A stretch of DNA of 64,000 nt from an uncultured Clostridia bacterium (GCA_947595585.1 CANQET010000007.1:1-64000); one strand, 5' to 3'. Shown: positions 43,301 to 51,941, numbered from the stretch's first letter. Notes: generated from the letters alone by a model not told the origin. Numbers and translations are program-made.

Positions 43301-43707
43301 CCGAAAATTACATCGAATCCCCCGCAGGGCGCATGGATTGTTACAAGCAGATCGCCGAGATCCGCAGCGCAAAGGATTATAAGCGCGTCTGCACGGCCAT
43401 GGAGGAGAACTACGGTCCTCTGCCGCCGTCTGCGGAAAACCTGCTCGTCATCGCGCTCATGAAGAGCTTCGCCCAGAAGTTGCGCGTCCGCCGCATCGCC
43501 GTAGGGCAGAAGGGCGGGCTCGTCGAATTCTCCGCCCTCGCGGCACTGGGCAGCGAAGGGGTTTCGGCGGCCATCGAAAAATACGGCTCCCGCGTCAGCC
43601 TCGAGATGACGAGCGCCCCCTGCATCCGCTTCCGCCCCGAGGCGGACGGCGCCCGCACGATGATCCGCATGACCCGCTTTTTGCAGTTCGCCTGCGGCAT
43701 AAAATGA
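40318..43707 (+). CDS. mfd: Transcription-repair coupling factor Mfd
   Basis: 1129 residues. UvrB-like N-terminal modules (residues 1-440), CarD-like RNA-polymerase interaction domain near 480 (VGDYAVHEMYGVGRITG), helicase motor with Walker A GDVGFGKTE near 620, DEEQ near 720, RGRVGRG, and a C-terminal UvrA-binding autoinhibitory domain. It removes stalled RNA polymerase and recruits UvrAB. Length and order are canonical. Confidence 0.97.
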   Translation: MQFFTFQRLGGDYPALGADLNLGVPTAVFGLGDAEKYLVAAMTERRIVYITADALSAQHAQAAISVLSGKRCALLSAKDEVLTYRKALSRDALYRRLTALYEWESGAEVLVADIEALAQLVPRRVPVCTLKVGGETEMHGLIEALVRAGYTRGYDVDGKGAFSVRGDILDIYPINLAHPVRIDFFGDEVEAIKPYDETTGERYPQIDRVEIVAATDVILAKGEEESLSRIFSEELALSPDAKAYARLSEIFSSIAAEGYTSDFLLPVLEGAGSFFEGLSPDTMLIFDETKLIRDKLKGLYSEHAERHKLLYGGGETAKFSLGQYLPEEAFSALGGHPCLALQTFAGDVGFFSPLRIYNLKSTPVHRYLNSLPDLITDLRVWEKTGYRVLIFCGSRERVELLAERLNEDAVPHTAVLPPFEALRGNVLLSATLEHGFLLHDCKIAVIGTGDLYTKAAPARRLKRRRGDLFVAPEVGDYAVHEMYGVGRITGTKKIETQDGTKEYIALEYKDGDTLYVPVEQMDILSKYMGGENPALSKIGGGEFERVKARVRASLRKMAFDLKQLYAERQEKRGYVFPEFREEMEEFEAAFPYEETADQLQSVAEIKADMCSEKVMDRLLCGDVGFGKTEVALRAAYLCILAGRQVALMCPSTVLSEQHFRTATERMAVFGVRVASLNRFRTEKEVSETLTALKKGEIDLVVGTHRLLSQDVVFRDLGLLILDEEQRFGVEHKEKIKNVKRDVDCLTMTATPIPRTLHLSLSGIRDISTIQTPPVARLPVQTYVAEETETLIRDACIRELSRKGQIFLLYNRVETIDTFARHISEIVPEARVAVAHGRMDRATLDRNVFGFYRGEYDLLVTTTIIENGIDLPNANTLIVIDADRLGISQLYQLRGRVGRGARLAHAYFTYKPEKVMTASAAERLKAIMQFTELGSGFRIAMRDLEIRGAGNVLGAEQHGHMDKVGYELYAKILKEELTGERQELIDLDVKVSAFLPENYIESPAGRMDCYKQIAEIRSAKDYKRVCTAMEENYGPLPPSAENLLVIALMKSFAQKLRVRRIAVGQKGGLVEFSALAALGSEGVSAAIEKYGSRVSLEMTSAPCIRFRPEADGARTMIRMTRFLQFACGIK

Positions 43708-43768
43708 GGGGATCGGGGAGAATTTGCAAAAATTCGCGAATTTTTCCCCGATATAGGCCGAGAAATAT

Positions 43769-43797
43769 TTGCATTCGGCGGAAAAATAGGGTATAAT
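43769..43797 (+). promoter_or_regulatory. Sigma-A promoter of the lipoprotein-uppP operon
   Basis: TTGCAT, 17-nt spacer, TATAAT, 69 nt before the start. Confidence 0.78.
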
Positions 43798-43866
43798 AGA
43801 TAAAGCTGTACAGCGCGTGCACGTTCGCGCGCGTGAGAAAATACGCAAATTTGTCGGAGCAACGTT

Positions 43867-45984
43867 ATGAAGAATGGAAAGAGAGCGGCAGTGCTCGCTC
43901 TGTCGGCGGTCCTCGCCTGCGCTTCCCTCGCGGGATGCGACCGCCTCACGACCGTGAATACCGCAAAGAACTATGCGCAGATCGTCGCCGAAGTGGATCT
44001 CACCAAGAGCGAAGATTTCGCCCCGGGCGGGCAGTATGCCGAATACGCGGATCTCGTCGAGACGGGCAGCATCAGCAAGCTCGATCTCATCATGAGCTTT
44101 TTGAACTCGGGCTACAGCCTGCAGCAGCAATACGGCTTATCGTATGAAGTGGTCTTCGGCCTGCTTGCCGATAACCTCATCGATCGCCAACTGTTCGTGC
44201 AGTATGCGAAGGTCTATCTCGCCCAGAACGGCGACGCCGAGGGCAATACCTACGAAGCCGCAAAGTACAAGGCCGAGATGGCCAAGGAATATCCGAACGA
44301 AGATGCCCGTATCGCGGCAGGCCTCGCCTACTTCCTCACGGCCGATGAAAAGGCCAAGGCCGATTACGATCTGCGCGTCTCCGTCAACGGCCAGATCGAT
44401 TCCTACGAAGAGGCGATCATCGACCTCGAAGAGGATCACGATCACACGGCGGACAGCGAAGTCCGTACCCTTCCCACGGGCGCAGAGACCGAAGACGAAG
44501 AGTATTTCGATCCCGACTACCGCATCTACACGGGCGTCGAGGCGCCTTCCGCGCTCGGTTCCTACGAGAAGAACGAGGGTTCCACGGCGTCGACGCGTAA
44601 GCGTGCCTATCAGAAATACCTCGCCTCGCTGCAGTCCAACAACCTCCTCGAAAAGGGAGAGGATACGAGCAACTTCGAGGGCCTTCGCTACTTTGCGGTC
44701 GAGCAGAAGTCGGCCTATGAGTCGGCGATCGTGAATAAGGTCATCGAGAAGTTCGAAAAAGAAGCCGAGATCGACTTCAAGAAAGCCTGGGCGGTGGGCG
44801 TCTTCAACGAGACCCTCGAGGCGCAGAAGACGACCTACAACAACAACAGATCGACGTTTGAGAGCGATCTCGACGCGATGTCGGATTCCAAATTCGTGCT
44901 CGCGGCGCCGCAGTCCGAAGAGAACGTCAACGATGCCTATGGCTTCGTCATCAACATCCTGCTTCCCTTCTCGGCGACGCAGTCGGCGGCTTTGGACCGC
45001 GCTTCCAACGACCTCGACGACGACAAGGGCAACGTGTTCGCGGCGCGGGCGGAGCTCCTTCGCGGCATCCGTGCGACCGATCAGCGCGGTACGTGGTTCA
45101 CGGGGCACGAGGATTATTCCTTCGCGGCAGATGCGGCGGCCTACACGGGCGGCGAAGCGGGGAGGACGTATCTCTTCTTCGAGAACAGCATCACGGGCTC
45201 CGAGGGCGAGAATGCCCGCTATCAGGCCATCAAGAACTACTACGGCAAGTACACCTTCAACGGCACCGCCGAGAAGGATGAGGACGGCGACTACACCGTG
45301 ACCCCCGCAAAGCTTACGATCGACGATTTCCTCACCGAGATGAAGGGCTACCTCGAATTTGCCGAGCTTCCCGCCAAGGTCACAAAGGCGACTCCCGCAG
45401 ATTACTACGCTCCCGCAGGCGGCTACTACAAGACCAACGAGACGGGCGACAAAGTCGTCGATTACGATAAGTTCATCTACGAGACGGGCAAGATCGAGTA
45501 TTTCGAGAGCAACCCGTATGATGCCAATCAGCTCTTCGTGAAGGGCAGCAAGGAAAACACCGCGCTCTCCGTCATAAACGAACTCTCCTTCGCGTATAAT
45601 ACGGATACGGCGGGGCTGAACACCTATCTCGGCTATATGATCTCGCCGTATAAGACGTCGTTCATGTCCGAATTCGAGTATGCGGCCCAGCTTGCAGTTG
45701 CGGGCGGCGCAGGCTCGTATGCCGTCATCCCCACCGATTACGGCTGGCACATCATCTACTGCACCTTCTCCTTCGCGGATGCCCAAACGCCGTTTACGTT
45801 TGTGTATGAAGACCGCGACAAGGAGGGGACGTTCTCCAACCTCTACTTCGAGCAGATGAAGTCGGAGACGCTCTCGGGCGATTCCTCCCGCCGCAGAACG
45901 GAGGCGATCGACCGCTATTCGGATGACTGTGTGACGCAGTATAAGGATCGTTGGAAGGACCTTGCGGAGATGGACAACGCGTAA
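43867..45984 (+). CDS. Large lipoprotein, parvulin/SurA-type foldase-like
   Basis: 705 residues. Signal peptide with lipobox (ASLAGCDR; Cys at 24). The body is Ala/Glu/Tyr-rich and acidic, with coiled-coil-prone helices. The segment GSYAVIPTDYGWHIIYCTF near residue 620 resembles the strand-turn-helix end of parvulin peptidyl-prolyl isomerases (xTxYGxHIIxV). Foldases of this kind often follow mfd in Firmicutes. It would act outside the membrane in protein folding. The rest of the PPIase domain is poorly conserved, so activity is uncertain. Confidence 0.65.
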   Translation: MKNGKRAAVLALSAVLACASLAGCDRLTTVNTAKNYAQIVAEVDLTKSEDFAPGGQYAEYADLVETGSISKLDLIMSFLNSGYSLQQQYGLSYEVVFGLLADNLIDRQLFVQYAKVYLAQNGDAEGNTYEAAKYKAEMAKEYPNEDARIAAGLAYFLTADEKAKADYDLRVSVNGQIDSYEEAIIDLEEDHDHTADSEVRTLPTGAETEDEEYFDPDYRIYTGVEAPSALGSYEKNEGSTASTRKRAYQKYLASLQSNNLLEKGEDTSNFEGLRYFAVEQKSAYESAIVNKVIEKFEKEAEIDFKKAWAVGVFNETLEAQKTTYNNNRSTFESDLDAMSDSKFVLAAPQSEENVNDAYGFVINILLPFSATQSAALDRASNDLDDDKGNVFAARAELLRGIRATDQRGTWFTGHEDYSFAADAAAYTGGEAGRTYLFFENSITGSEGENARYQAIKNYYGKYTFNGTAEKDEDGDYTVTPAKLTIDDFLTEMKGYLEFAELPAKVTKATPADYYAPAGGYYKTNETGDKVVDYDKFIYETGKIEYFESNPYDANQLFVKGSKENTALSVINELSFAYNTDTAGLNTYLGYMISPYKTSFMSEFEYAAQLAVAGGAGSYAVIPTDYGWHIIYCTFSFADAQTPFTFVYEDRDKEGTFSNLYFEQMKSETLSGDSSRRRTEAIDRYSDDCVTQYKDRWKDLAEMDNA

Positions 45985-45993
45985 GGGCGTTGC

Positions 45994-46797
45994 ATGGAGC
46001 TTTTCAAAGCGATCTTAAAATCGATCTTTCTCGGTACGGTGCAGGGGCTCACAGAGTTCCTGCCCGTTTCATCGAGCGGACATCTTGTCCTCACAGAGCG
46101 GCTGCTCGGCGGAACATACGTCGGCGGAACGCTCTTTTTTAACCTCATGTTGCATTTTGGGACGCTGTTTGCCGTCCTCATCGCCATGCGGAAGGAGATC
46201 AAAACCGTCTTGAAAACGCCCTCCGCGCTCGGCATGCTGTGCGTTGCCACCCTCCCCGCGGGGATCGTGGGGCTGCTTATTTCGGAGAAGATCGACGGCC
46301 TCTTTGCGGGGGAGCACGGGCTCATCTTTTTATGCCTTCTCTTCGGGGCGACGGCGGTGCTCCTTCTCCTTGCCGAGCTCACGGCGGCAAGGCGCAAACG
46401 CCCGAAAAAGCTCGGATGGGGGCAGGCGGCGGCGATGGGGCTCATGCAGGCGGTCGCCGTCCTCCCCGGGATCTCGCGCAGCGGTTCTACGATCGCGGCG
46501 GGCATCTTCGCGGGCGCACGCGCGGAGGATGCCTCGCGCTTCTCTTTTTTGATGAGCATCCCCGTCATCTTGGGGGGCGTCGTCCTCGGGATCGCGGGGC
46601 TATGCACTTCTCCCGCCCCCGAAGTAGGGCTGCAGGAGGGTCTCGGCCTCTTCTTCGGCATGCTCTCTGCGGCGGGGTCGGGATATCTCGCCCTCCGCGT
46701 GATGCAACGGGCGATGGGGCGGGCCAACTACAAGTGGTTTGCGCTCTATCTGCTCCTGCTCTCCCTCACCGTGCTTTGGCTGGATCTTTTGATATAA
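45994..46797 (+). CDS. uppP: Undecaprenyl-diphosphatase UppP
   Basis: 267 residues, about eight helices. The two BacA/UppP motifs are intact: GLTEFLPVSSSGHL near residue 20 and LPGISRSGSTIAAG near residue 160. It dephosphorylates undecaprenyl diphosphate to return the lipid carrier to peptidoglycan synthesis, and gives bacitracin tolerance. Nine nt after the lipoprotein, SD weak. Confidence 0.96.
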   Translation: MELFKAILKSIFLGTVQGLTEFLPVSSSGHLVLTERLLGGTYVGGTLFFNLMLHFGTLFAVLIAMRKEIKTVLKTPSALGMLCVATLPAGIVGLLISEKIDGLFAGEHGLIFLCLLFGATAVLLLLAELTAARRKRPKKLGWGQAAAMGLMQAVAVLPGISRSGSTIAAGIFAGARAEDASRFSFLMSIPVILGGVVLGIAGLCTSPAPEVGLQEGLGLFFGMLSAAGSGYLALRVMQRAMGRANYKWFALYLLLLSLTVLWLDLLI

Positions 46798-46802
46798 ACG
46801 CA

Positions 46803-46832
46803 GAGGCGCCGCAGCAAACGCTGCGGCGCCTC
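46803..46832. terminator. Terminator after uppP
   Basis: GAGGCGCCGCAGC / GCTGCGGCGCCTC with an AAAC loop. Confidence 0.8.
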
Positions 46833-46887
46833 GCATCTTCGGTCGGTTTTCTCTGCGGGCAGCCGTAAAGGGCACCTTGGGCGCCCC

Positions 46888-47040
46888 TTAAGACTCCCAT
46901 TCATAGTGACAGCCCGAATACTGCGTGGGGGGCATGAGCTCGCCTTCGCCGACGTAGATCGTATTCACGAGCCTTCCGTCGCGGTCGATGAGCCGATATG
47001 CGCCCGTCCGCGGACAAACATCTCCGGGATCCAATCTCAT
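46888..47040 (-). CDS. Small YjzC-like protein
   Basis: 50 residues from the ATG at 47040, which has a perfect SD (GGAGGTGATTTT). MRLDPGDVCPRTGAYRLID, GRLVNTIYVGEGELMPPT and a C-terminal SGCHYEW resemble short YjzC-type proteins with the pattern PG-CP-SG-Y...PPT. Two cysteines and a His could bind a metal. Function unknown. Divergent from the ferritin-like gene. Confidence 0.6.
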   Translation of the reverse strand: MRLDPGDVCPRTGAYRLIDRDGRLVNTIYVGEGELMPPTQYSGCHYEWES

Positions 47041-47153
47041 AAAATCACCTCCGATATCCGCAGTATGCCCGCATTTTTCGGGGTTATGCGCCCCCATGCA
47101 CGCAATTCGCACTTTCCGCATACGATGATAAAAACCTGAAGGGGGTACGTTTT

Positions 47154-47618
47154 ATGCGGGAGGCGTGCACGAGTACGTGCGAAAAGAGGGAGGTGCGGCT
47201 GCTTTCGCCGCTCTACGCGGGAAAATGCGGGATCCTTACGGCGACCCTGCAATATGTGTTTCAGACGGTCATCTTGGGCAGAAGCGCCCCCGAGATCGCG
47301 GAAAAGCTCGAGAAGATCGCGGCAGAGCGGCTGTGCGACCTCGAGAAGCTCGGGAGCCTGCTCGCCCGCTGCGGCGCCGATCCGCTCTTCTCGGCCTGTC
47401 CGCCCTATCCCGTCTCCTTTCATACGGCAGCCTATGTCGATTATTCGCGTACGCTCCCCCATATGCTTGCGGCAGATCTTCGCCTCGAGCGGGAGATCCT
47501 GCATTCCCTCGACGCCCTCGGAGACGCCCTCGAAGGGGAGGCCGCGGAGACCGTACGCCGCTTGCACGAGCGGACCCGCGGCTATATTTCCCGCCTGCAG
47601 GAGCTCATGATACCGTAG
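47154..47618 (+). CDS. Ferritin-like fold protein with most metal ligands missing
   Basis: 154 residues. The helical pattern follows clostridial ferritin-like/coat Mn-catalase-type proteins: YAGKCGILTATLQYVFQ, IAAERLCDLEKLGSLLARCG, then HTAAYVDYSRTLPHMLAADL. The expected Glu of helix 1 (SEMTAI) is absent, the ExxH of helix 2 reads ERLCDLE (Glu kept, His lost), and helix 4 lacks ExxH. A di-metal centre therefore looks unlikely. It may be a structural coat-like protein. SD AAGGGGG; CATACGAT upstream weakly resembles a sigma-E minus-10. Confidence 0.55.
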   Translation: MREACTSTCEKREVRLLSPLYAGKCGILTATLQYVFQTVILGRSAPEIAEKLEKIAAERLCDLEKLGSLLARCGADPLFSACPPYPVSFHTAAYVDYSRTLPHMLAADLRLEREILHSLDALGDALEGEAAETVRRLHERTRGYISRLQELMIP

Positions 47619-47619
47619 C

Positions 47620-48351
47620 TCATTTGAGGTCGCCGAGCTTTTCGGGCATGAATTTCCAATAGCGTACGGGCATGTAGCCGCGCATCTGCTTGAGCCGTTC
47701 GCGGGAGGGGATGTTCACGCTCTTATAGTACTTCTTCCAGAGCTCCTGCCACGCCGCCTCATCGGCGGAGAGAGCGACTTCGGCCCGATCGAGGGGAGCG
47801 GTGAAGGTGTGCGTACCGTCGTATACCGCCGCCCGTTTGCGCTTGACGTCGTGGATGACGAAGGGGCACTGCGCAAGCCGCGCACAGAAGTGGGGCAGGA
47901 GCAGGTCGCAGATATCATTATCGGGGGCGATGGGGGCATACAGCGCCCCGCTGGCGCTCTCGAGGAAGCGCACGAAGCCGTGGAAGCGGTGTACTTCGTA
48001 CTCCACGCGGCGGATACAATCGTCCGCGGCGGCCGCGGCATCCTCGGCGAGCATCCCCCGCACGGGATGCTTGCGCGCGGCGAGGAGACGGAAGTAGTCG
48101 AAGGCCACCTTGTCGCGGTCGTCCGCCCCCGAACGCAGCAGAAGATCGAGATCTTGCATGCACTTGGGGTCGTAGGAGAGAAGCCGCTGTTCGGCCTTTT
48201 CGGCACGCTGGGGGTCGGCATGGACGAACACCGTCTTTTCACCCAAGCCGAGCTGTGCGCTGCGCGAGGAGAGGACGGCCCCGTCATCGGAATAGGCGGC
48301 GAGAAGCGCCGTGAGGAAGCTTGGTTTGGAACCGTCGTAAAAGTAGATCAT
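47620..48351 (-). CDS. TIGR03915-like DNA metabolism protein
   Basis: 243 residues. It starts MIYFYDGSKPSFLTALLAAY, has VEYEVHRFHGFVRFLE in the middle and ends IPSRERLKQMRGYMPVRYWK then FMPEK, all typical of the family TIGR03915 that always pairs with the radical SAM family TIGR03916. Biochemical role unknown; a DNA modification or repair task is presumed from the partner. It starts inside the last codons of the radical SAM gene (4-nt overlap). Confidence 0.85.
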   Translation of the reverse strand: MIYFYDGSKPSFLTALLAAYSDDGAVLSSRSAQLGLGEKTVFVHADPQRAEKAEQRLLSYDPKCMQDLDLLLRSGADDRDKVAFDYFRLLAARKHPVRGMLAEDAAAAADDCIRRVEYEVHRFHGFVRFLESASGALYAPIAPDNDICDLLLPHFCARLAQCPFVIHDVKRKRAAVYDGTHTFTAPLDRAEVALSADEAAWQELWKKYYKSVNIPSRERLKQMRGYMPVRYWKFMPEKLGDLK

Positions 48352-49598
48352 AATTCACCTGTGAGCGCGGTCCTTGCCGCCTGAAGTTCGCGGAAGAAGT
48401 CGAGCTGCACCGCCCCCGCCTGTGCCTCTCCCGCCGTCAGCAGTCCGCGGAGGACGGCTTGGTTTTCCGTGCCGAAGAACTTCCCGCCCGCCGTGATGAA
48501 GTGCCGCGCCCGCTTGAGGACGACCCGCATCTTCTTCAGATCCGAAAAGCCGAGCTTTGCGTATCTCCGCGCGGAGAGGATCTTCTGTGCGCTCCTCGCT
48601 CCGATCCCGGGGACGCGGAGGAGCACTTCGAGGGGAGCGCGGTTGACTTCCACGGGGAAGAACTGCGGATTTCGAAGCGCCCAAGCGCACTTGGGGTCGA
48701 GTTCGAGGGAGAGGTTGCCGTCGTCTTCCACGATCTCCTCGGCCGAGAAGCCATAGAAGCGCAGCAGCCAATCGGCCTCGTAGAGCCTGTGCTCCCGCAT
48801 GGGCTTTGCACCGACCGCAGGCAGCAAGCTATCCTGCACGACGGGCACATAGGAGGAATAATAGACCCGCTTGAGCCCGTTTGCGCGGTATAGGCTCTGG
48901 GTGAGCCGCAAGATCTGCCCGTCGGGTTCGGGCGACGCGCCGATGATCATCTGCGTCGTCTGCCCCGCGGGGAGGAAGTACCCCTTCCGCTTTTCGGCAC
49001 GGAAGGCGAGCGTCTCCCGCTGCAGCTGTTTCATGGGAAGAAGTAAGCTCTCCTTGCTCTTTTGGGGAGCGAGGAGCTTGAGGCTCGTCTCGGAGGGAAG
49101 CTCGATGTTGTAACTCATGCGGTCGGCATACTTCGCCGCCTCATGCGCGAGGAGGGAATCGGCGTGGGGGATGCCCTTCACATGGATATAGCCGTGGAAG
49201 TTGTACTCCGTGCGCAGCATCTTTACTGTGCGGACGAGCTGTTCCATCGCATAGTCGGGGGACTTCACGACGGCAGAAGAGAGGAAGAGCCCCTCGATGT
49301 AATTCCGCTTGTAGAAGTCCATCACGAGCGTGCAGATCTCCTCGGGCGTGGCCGTCGCCCGCGGCACATCGGCGTCCGCGCGGGACATGCAGTATTTGCA
49401 GCGGAAGATGCAATCGTTGGAGAGCAGGATCTTGAGCAGGGAGATGCACCGCCCGTCGGGGGTGAAGGAATGGCAGCAGCCCGCGGCATAGCCGTTTCCG
49501 ATGCCGCCCTCGTTTTTGCGGCGGCTCCCCGAAGAAGAACAGGAGACATCGTACTTCGCGCTCTCGGTGAGAATTTGCAGTTTTTCTTCGGAGATCAT
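48348..49598 (-). CDS. TIGR03916-like radical SAM protein, putative DNA modification/repair
   Basis: 416 residues from the ATG at 49598 (SD GGGAGGA); a longer frame begins before the promoter. Radical SAM cluster CIFRCKYCMSR (CxxxCxxC) near residue 82, preceded by conserved YDVSCSSSGSRR. The C-terminus carries a helix-hairpin-helix (VPGIGARSAQKILSARR), a DNA-binding element. Family members are thought to modify or repair DNA with a SAM radical; the substrate is not known. First gene of a two-gene operon. Confidence 0.88.
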   Translation of the reverse strand: MISEEKLQILTESAKYDVSCSSSGSRRKNEGGIGNGYAAGCCHSFTPDGRCISLLKILLSNDCIFRCKYCMSRADADVPRATATPEEICTLVMDFYKRNYIEGLFLSSAVVKSPDYAMEQLVRTVKMLRTEYNFHGYIHVKGIPHADSLLAHEAAKYADRMSYNIELPSETSLKLLAPQKSKESLLLPMKQLQRETLAFRAEKRKGYFLPAGQTTQMIIGASPEPDGQILRLTQSLYRANGLKRVYYSSYVPVVQDSLLPAVGAKPMREHRLYEADWLLRFYGFSAEEIVEDDGNLSLELDPKCAWALRNPQFFPVEVNRAPLEVLLRVPGIGARSAQKILSARRYAKLGFSDLKKMRVVLKRARHFITAGGKFFGTENQAVLRGLLTAGEAQAGAVQLDFFRELQAARTALTGEL

Positions 49599-49620
49599 CG
49601 TCTTCCTCCCGTTTTTCTCT

Positions 49621-49649
49621 ATTATACTCCCCACAGTACGGAAAGTCAA
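49621..49649 (-). promoter_or_regulatory. Promoter of the radical SAM operon
   Basis: Minus strand TTGACT, 17-nt spacer, TATAAT, 22 nt before the start. Confidence 0.8.
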
Positions 49650-49712
49650 ACGTTTGTTCCGTATTTTTCGAACTTTTGTTTGAAGTAATTTTTTTCGTAT
49701 CTGTGAAAAATC

Positions 49713-49741
49713 TTGCATTTGTGAAAAAAATATGATATACT
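49713..49741 (+). promoter_or_regulatory. Promoter of the two-component system
   Basis: TTGCAT, 17-nt spacer, TATACT. A direct repeat TTTGTGAAAAA/TCTGTGAAAAA (about 49700-49729) overlaps it and could be an operator. Confidence 0.7.
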
Positions 49742-49822
49742 TATTCCGCAGACCTTTCACGGGAGTTTCACCGCAAGGGAAGAAGCTCTAATTTGGGGAA
49801 GGCCGAAGATAGGGAGGAAACG

Positions 49823-50485
49823 ATGAAGATCCTGATCGTAGACGACGAAGAGATGATCCGTGCCGTGCTGCGCGAATACGTTGAGTTCGAGGGTGGCGAG
49901 GCGGAAGAGGCATCGGACGGCATGGAGGCCGTAAGAAAGTGCCGCGAGGGGGAATACGACGTCGTCCTCATGGACGTTATGATGCCTAAGCTCGACGGGT
50001 TTTCGGCCGTCAAGGAGATCCGAAAATTTTCCTCGGTGCCCGTCATCATGCTCTCCGCCCGCGGCGAGGAATACGATAAGCTCTTCGGGTTCGAGCTCGG
50101 CTCGGATGACTACGTCACCAAGCCCTTCTCGCCCAAGGAAGTCATGGCGCGCATCCACGCCGTCGTGCGGCGGGGGCAGCGGACTCACACGGGGGAAGTC
50201 TACGAATTCGAGGGGCTGAAGATCGACGTCACGGGGCGCAATGTCTACGTCGACGGCGAGAAGGCCGACCTCACGCCCAAGGAATATGAGCTCCTCTTCT
50301 ACTTCGTGCAGAATGCGGGCGTCGCCCTCACGCGGGAACGCCTCCTGAACAAAGTTTGGGGGTATGATTTCTACGGCGACGACCGTACGGTGGATACGCA
50401 TGTGAAGATGCTGCGCGGCAACCTCAAGGAATACCGCAAATTCATCATAACGCTCCGCGGGCTCGGCTATAAATTCGAGGCCTGA
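49823..50485 (+). CDS. OmpR/PhoB-family response regulator
   Basis: 220 residues from the ATG at 49823 (GGAGGAAACG). Receiver with acidic pair D8/D9 (VDDEE), phospho-acceptor Asp in VVLMDVMMPKLDG, the usual Thr replaced by Ser (MLSARG), and Lys in VTKPFSP. C-terminal winged helix: DLTPKEYELLFYF and DDRTVDTHVKMLRGNL. It forms an operon with the kinase 4 nt downstream. Target unknown. Confidence 0.94.
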   Translation: MKILIVDDEEMIRAVLREYVEFEGGEAEEASDGMEAVRKCREGEYDVVLMDVMMPKLDGFSAVKEIRKFSSVPVIMLSARGEEYDKLFGFELGSDDYVTKPFSPKEVMARIHAVVRRGQRTHTGEVYEFEGLKIDVTGRNVYVDGEKADLTPKEYELLFYFVQNAGVALTRERLLNKVWGYDFYGDDRTVDTHVKMLRGNLKEYRKFIITLRGLGYKFEA

Positions 50486-50489
50486 TCGC

Positions 50490-51905
50490 ATGCCCAAGGA
50501 GAATATCCGCAAAAAAACAAGGACGGCGCCGAGCCTCAATCTCATCTTGTGGTTTGCCTTCAGCATCTTTGCGCTCGTCATCGTCATCCTCTACATCGCC
50601 GTCCAGAGCCTTCTCATCGGCACCTTTTATCGCCGTCGGGAAGTGACGACCATGCAGACCGCCGCCATCGAGTTTATCGATTCGATCGGCGCCGACGCCA
50701 CGCCCTCCGCGGCACGGCGGGCAAAGCGTTCGCTCGAGACGCGCTACGGCGTCGCCATCCGCCTCTTCGGCGTCGAAGACGGGAAGGACCTGCTCGAAGA
50801 TGAAGAAGGGGAGGATTTTTCGGACCTCGCCGCGCGGCTCAGGGAGTCGTTTTCGCAGGGAAGGGGGGAGTACGTCCTCATTTCCGAGGCCAGCGATCTT
50901 GGGTATGCGCAGATGATCACCGTGCAGGAGCGTAGTTGCTTCGTCTACGTCTCGTCCTCCGTCGCCCGCCTCAATTCCATGGAACAGGAACTCAAGTGGC
51001 TCTCTCTTGCGACGGCGCTCTTCTCCGTCGTGCTCGCGATCGTGGCGAGTGGCTTCGTCGCCATGATCATCACAAAGCCGGTTGCCGAGGTCACCGAACG
51101 GGCCAAAGAGCTTGCCCGCGGGCACTATGAGATCGCCGTGCACCGCAATTACTTCTGCTCGGAGATCGCCGAGCTCTCCGAGGCGCTCGACCACGCGCGG
51201 CAAGAGGTCTCCAAGGCCGATGCCGTGCAAAAGGAGCTCATCGCCAACGTCTCGCACGACTTCAAGACCCCCCTCACCATGATCAAGGGGTACGCCTCGA
51301 TGATCCTCGAGATCTCGGGGGACGATAAAGAAAAACGCGAACGCAATGCCCGCGTCATCATCGAAGAGACCGATCATCTCACGGCGCTCGTCGAAGACCT
51401 GCTCGATCTATCCAAGCTCCGTGCGGGCGTGGGAGCGCGTCCGCCCGTCACCTTCAACCTTTCGGAGACGGTCTATAAGATCGTCGGCCGCTTCGATTAT
51501 CTCGTCGAGACGATGGGCTACCGCTTCGAGACGGAGATCGAGGAAGACCTCTACGCCTATGCCGATCGCGGGCGCATCGAGCAGGTCATCTACAACTTGC
51601 TCGGGAATGCCGTCAACTACACGGGGGAAGATCGGCGCGTCTTCGTCCGCCTCATGGCAAATGAGCAGGGGACCCGCCTCGAAATACAGGACACGGGCAA
51701 GGGCATTCCCCCCGAGGAGATCGATACGATCTGGGACCGCTACTACCGTGCGCAGAAGACGCATAAGCGCCCCGCACAGGGGACGGGGCTGGGGCTTGCG
51801 ATCGTGAAGAGCATCCTCACCATGCAGGGGTGCCCCTTCGGTGTGACCTCAAAGGTGGGGGAGGGGAGTTGTTTTTGGGTCGAATTCCCTCTGCCGCCCG
51901 AGTGA
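50490..51905 (+). CDS. Sensor histidine kinase (HisKA-HATPase)
   Basis: 471 residues. Two membrane helices (about 18-42 and 170-193) bracket an extracellular domain of about 130 residues with no recognised fold. Then come HAMP, an H-box SHDFKTPLTMIKGY (His near 256), N-box IYNLLGNAVNYT, G1 DTGKGIP and G2 GTGLGLAIVKS. A membrane kinase of the intramembrane/extracellular sensing type; it phosphorylates the preceding regulator. Signal unknown. Confidence 0.94.
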   Translation: MPKENIRKKTRTAPSLNLILWFAFSIFALVIVILYIAVQSLLIGTFYRRREVTTMQTAAIEFIDSIGADATPSAARRAKRSLETRYGVAIRLFGVEDGKDLLEDEEGEDFSDLAARLRESFSQGRGEYVLISEASDLGYAQMITVQERSCFVYVSSSVARLNSMEQELKWLSLATALFSVVLAIVASGFVAMIITKPVAEVTERAKELARGHYEIAVHRNYFCSEIAELSEALDHARQEVSKADAVQKELIANVSHDFKTPLTMIKGYASMILEISGDDKEKRERNARVIIEETDHLTALVEDLLDLSKLRAGVGARPPVTFNLSETVYKIVGRFDYLVETMGYRFETEIEEDLYAYADRGRIEQVIYNLLGNAVNYTGEDRRVFVRLMANEQGTRLEIQDTGKGIPPEEIDTIWDRYYRAQKTHKRPAQGTGLGLAIVKSILTMQGCPFGVTSKVGEGSCFWVEFPLPPE

Positions 51906-51912
51906 TGAGAAC

Positions 51913-51941
51913 AAAAAACCGCACATGGGGTGCGGTTTTTT
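51913..51941 (+). terminator. Terminator of the two-component operon
   Basis: AAAAAACCGCA / TGCGGTTTTTT with a 7-nt loop and G-TTT tail; a strong intrinsic terminator. Confidence 0.9.
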
